From DASWUZ01 sp036401375 (GTDB taxonomy: Bacteria; Acidobacteriota; Terriglobia; Terriglobales; Acidobacteriaceae), in NCBI GenBank assembly GCA_036401375.1, contig DASWVB010000019.1, forward strand, positions 76,387 through 140,386: a stretch of 64,000 nucleotides of DNA. Direction: 5' to 3'. Within the stretch, counting starts at the first letter, position 1. Each line of letters begins with the position of its first letter. A program made the translations under genes and the position numbers. Shown here piece by piece: positions 63,251 through 64,000 of this stretch. The notes under the pieces are model-generated. The model was not told the DNA's origin. It searched no databases and worked only from the letters and a program-made list of their open reading frames with translations.

Positions 63251-64000
63251 TCAAGCCGCCTTCGATTCACTCCACGGGTCGAGAACGACTTTGGTGCAGT
63301 GGTCCTGCTTGTCGCGGAACATACGGTAAGCCTCAGGCGCCTCATCGATTGACACCCGGTGGCTGATGACAAAGGAGGGATCAATCTCGCCCTTCTCGAT
63401 TCGCTCGAGCAGTGGAGCCATGTAGCGCATCATGTGGGTCTGCCCCGTCTTCATTGTCAGCCCCTTGTTCATGAAGGCGCCCATCGGTACCTTATCGATG
63501 AAGCTGGCGTACACTCCCGGCACGGAGACCGTTCCACCCTTTTTGCATGCCATGATCGCCTGTCTGAGCACCATCGGACGATCCATTTGCACCCGCGCCA
63601 TCTGCTTGGCACGATCCACGGCGAACATGAGGCCGTGACCCGATGCCTCCATTCCCACCGCGTCCATGCAGGAGTCAGGGCCCTGATTTCCAGTCAACTC
63701 GTTCAGCGCATCGAGGACGTCGACCTCGTCTGCATTCAGGGTCTCCGCCCCCGATTCGCGCGCCATTGCCAGCCGCTCCGGCACTTTGTCGATCGCAATC
63801 ACACGTCCAGCGCCCAGCATCTGTGCGCTGCGGATGGCGAACTGACCTACAGGGCCACAGCCCCAGATTGCTACCGTGTCGCCCTCACGGATGTTGCAGT
63901 TCTCCGCACCCATGTACCCGGTCGGGAAAATATCCGAGAGAAAAAGCACTTTATCATCGGGCAGGCTGTCCGGCACCTTTATAGGTCCAACGTCCGCATA
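63251..64000 (-). CDS. Zinc-dependent alcohol dehydrogenase, formaldehyde-dehydrogenase-like (cut by window edge)
   Basis: C-terminal 249 residues of a medium-chain dehydrogenase. The Rossmann motif GDTVAIWGCGPVGQFAI is followed by RVIAIDKVPERLAMA, the usual NAD-binding order. It resembles the glutathione-independent formaldehyde dehydrogenase-like group that has a longer insertion. The catalytic zinc domain (Cys/His ligands) lies beyond the right edge, so it was not seen. The C terminus reads DHCTKVVLDPW. Downstream on the same strand is a membrane protein. Confidence 0.88.
   Translation of the reverse strand, partial: YADVGPIKVPDSLPDDKVLFLSDIFPTGYMGAENCNIREGDTVAIWGCGPVGQFAIRSAQMLGAGRVIAIDKVPERLAMARESGAETLNADEVDVLDALNELTGNQGPDSCMDAVGMEASGHGLMFAVDRAKQMARVQMDRPMVLRQAIMACKKGGTVSVPGVYASFIDKVPMGAFMNKGLTMKTGQTHMMRYMAPLLERIEKGEIDPSFVISHRVSIDEAPEAYRMFRDKQDHCTKVVLDPWSESKAA

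Overview
The window is about 60% G+C and densely coded. It looks like a chromosome segment from an acidobacterium, most likely class Terriglobia (Acidobacteriaceae). That assignment is an inference from protein families common in that group: a GWxTD-domain protein, a DUF3857 protein with a degenerate transglutaminase core, a histidine kinase with an ethylene-receptor-like membrane domain, an MscL with a zinc-ribbon tail, and a very large CheB-CheR hybrid kinase. No rRNA, CRISPR array, phage or insertion sequence was seen. One tRNA-Lys(CTT) is present.

Layout. 1-3675 (minus strand): exported glycine-zipper protein, lepB, carA and the start of carB. 3791-7666 (plus): an AmiE-like serine hydrolase, murQ and murA, i.e. 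cell-wall recycling followed by the first committed step of peptidoglycan synthesis. 7838-11254: a DinB-fold protein, then a minus-strand run of an HD-GYP response regulator, pterin carbinolamine dehydratase, an EamA transporter and a small protein. 11740-15371: a sensor kinase, two response regulators and a 29-residue small protein with an ideal ribosome binding site. 15451-22288 (minus): proC, a DUF885 peptidase, a degenerate enhancer-binding-protein-like regulator, and an ABC ATPase with an HlyD-type adaptor but no permease. 22690-28465: GWxTD protein, a probable outer-membrane protein, tRNA-Lys, and two short-chain dehydrogenases, one frameshifted. 28948-41394: an alpha-amylase, small membrane proteins, mscL, a glutamate carboxypeptidase II homologue, pdxT, cytochrome oxidase subunit II, uppP, the DUF3857 protein, and cytochrome oxidase subunit I broken by a one-base frameshift. 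41441-45925: a 1494-residue CheB-CheR-PAS-kinase-receiver fusion.

The most interesting part is 46329-57854, a compact sugar or glycoconjugate biosynthesis locus. A plus-strand, translationally coupled operon encodes a glycoside-hydrolase-like protein whose TIM barrel appears circularly permuted, an NAD-dependent sugar epimerase with an inserted four-cysteine knuckle, a CDP-paratose-epimerase-like enzyme, a B12-type radical SAM enzyme, a GT4 glycosyltransferase and three tandem CgeB-like glycosyltransferases. A minus-strand arm facing it encodes a methyltransferase, a TPR/GT9-like protein and a HAD phosphatase. No flippase, polymerase or peptide-synthesis gene is present, so the product is unknown.

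58163-64000 holds a NUDIX hydrolase, an FTR1-type iron permease, dxs with an upstream terminator-like hairpin, an exported DUF4440-like protein, a membrane protein, and an incomplete zinc alcohol dehydrogenase at the right edge. Two genes (subunit I of the oxidase and one dehydrogenase) each differ from an intact reading frame by one missing base, so either assembly errors or recent gene decay must be considered.
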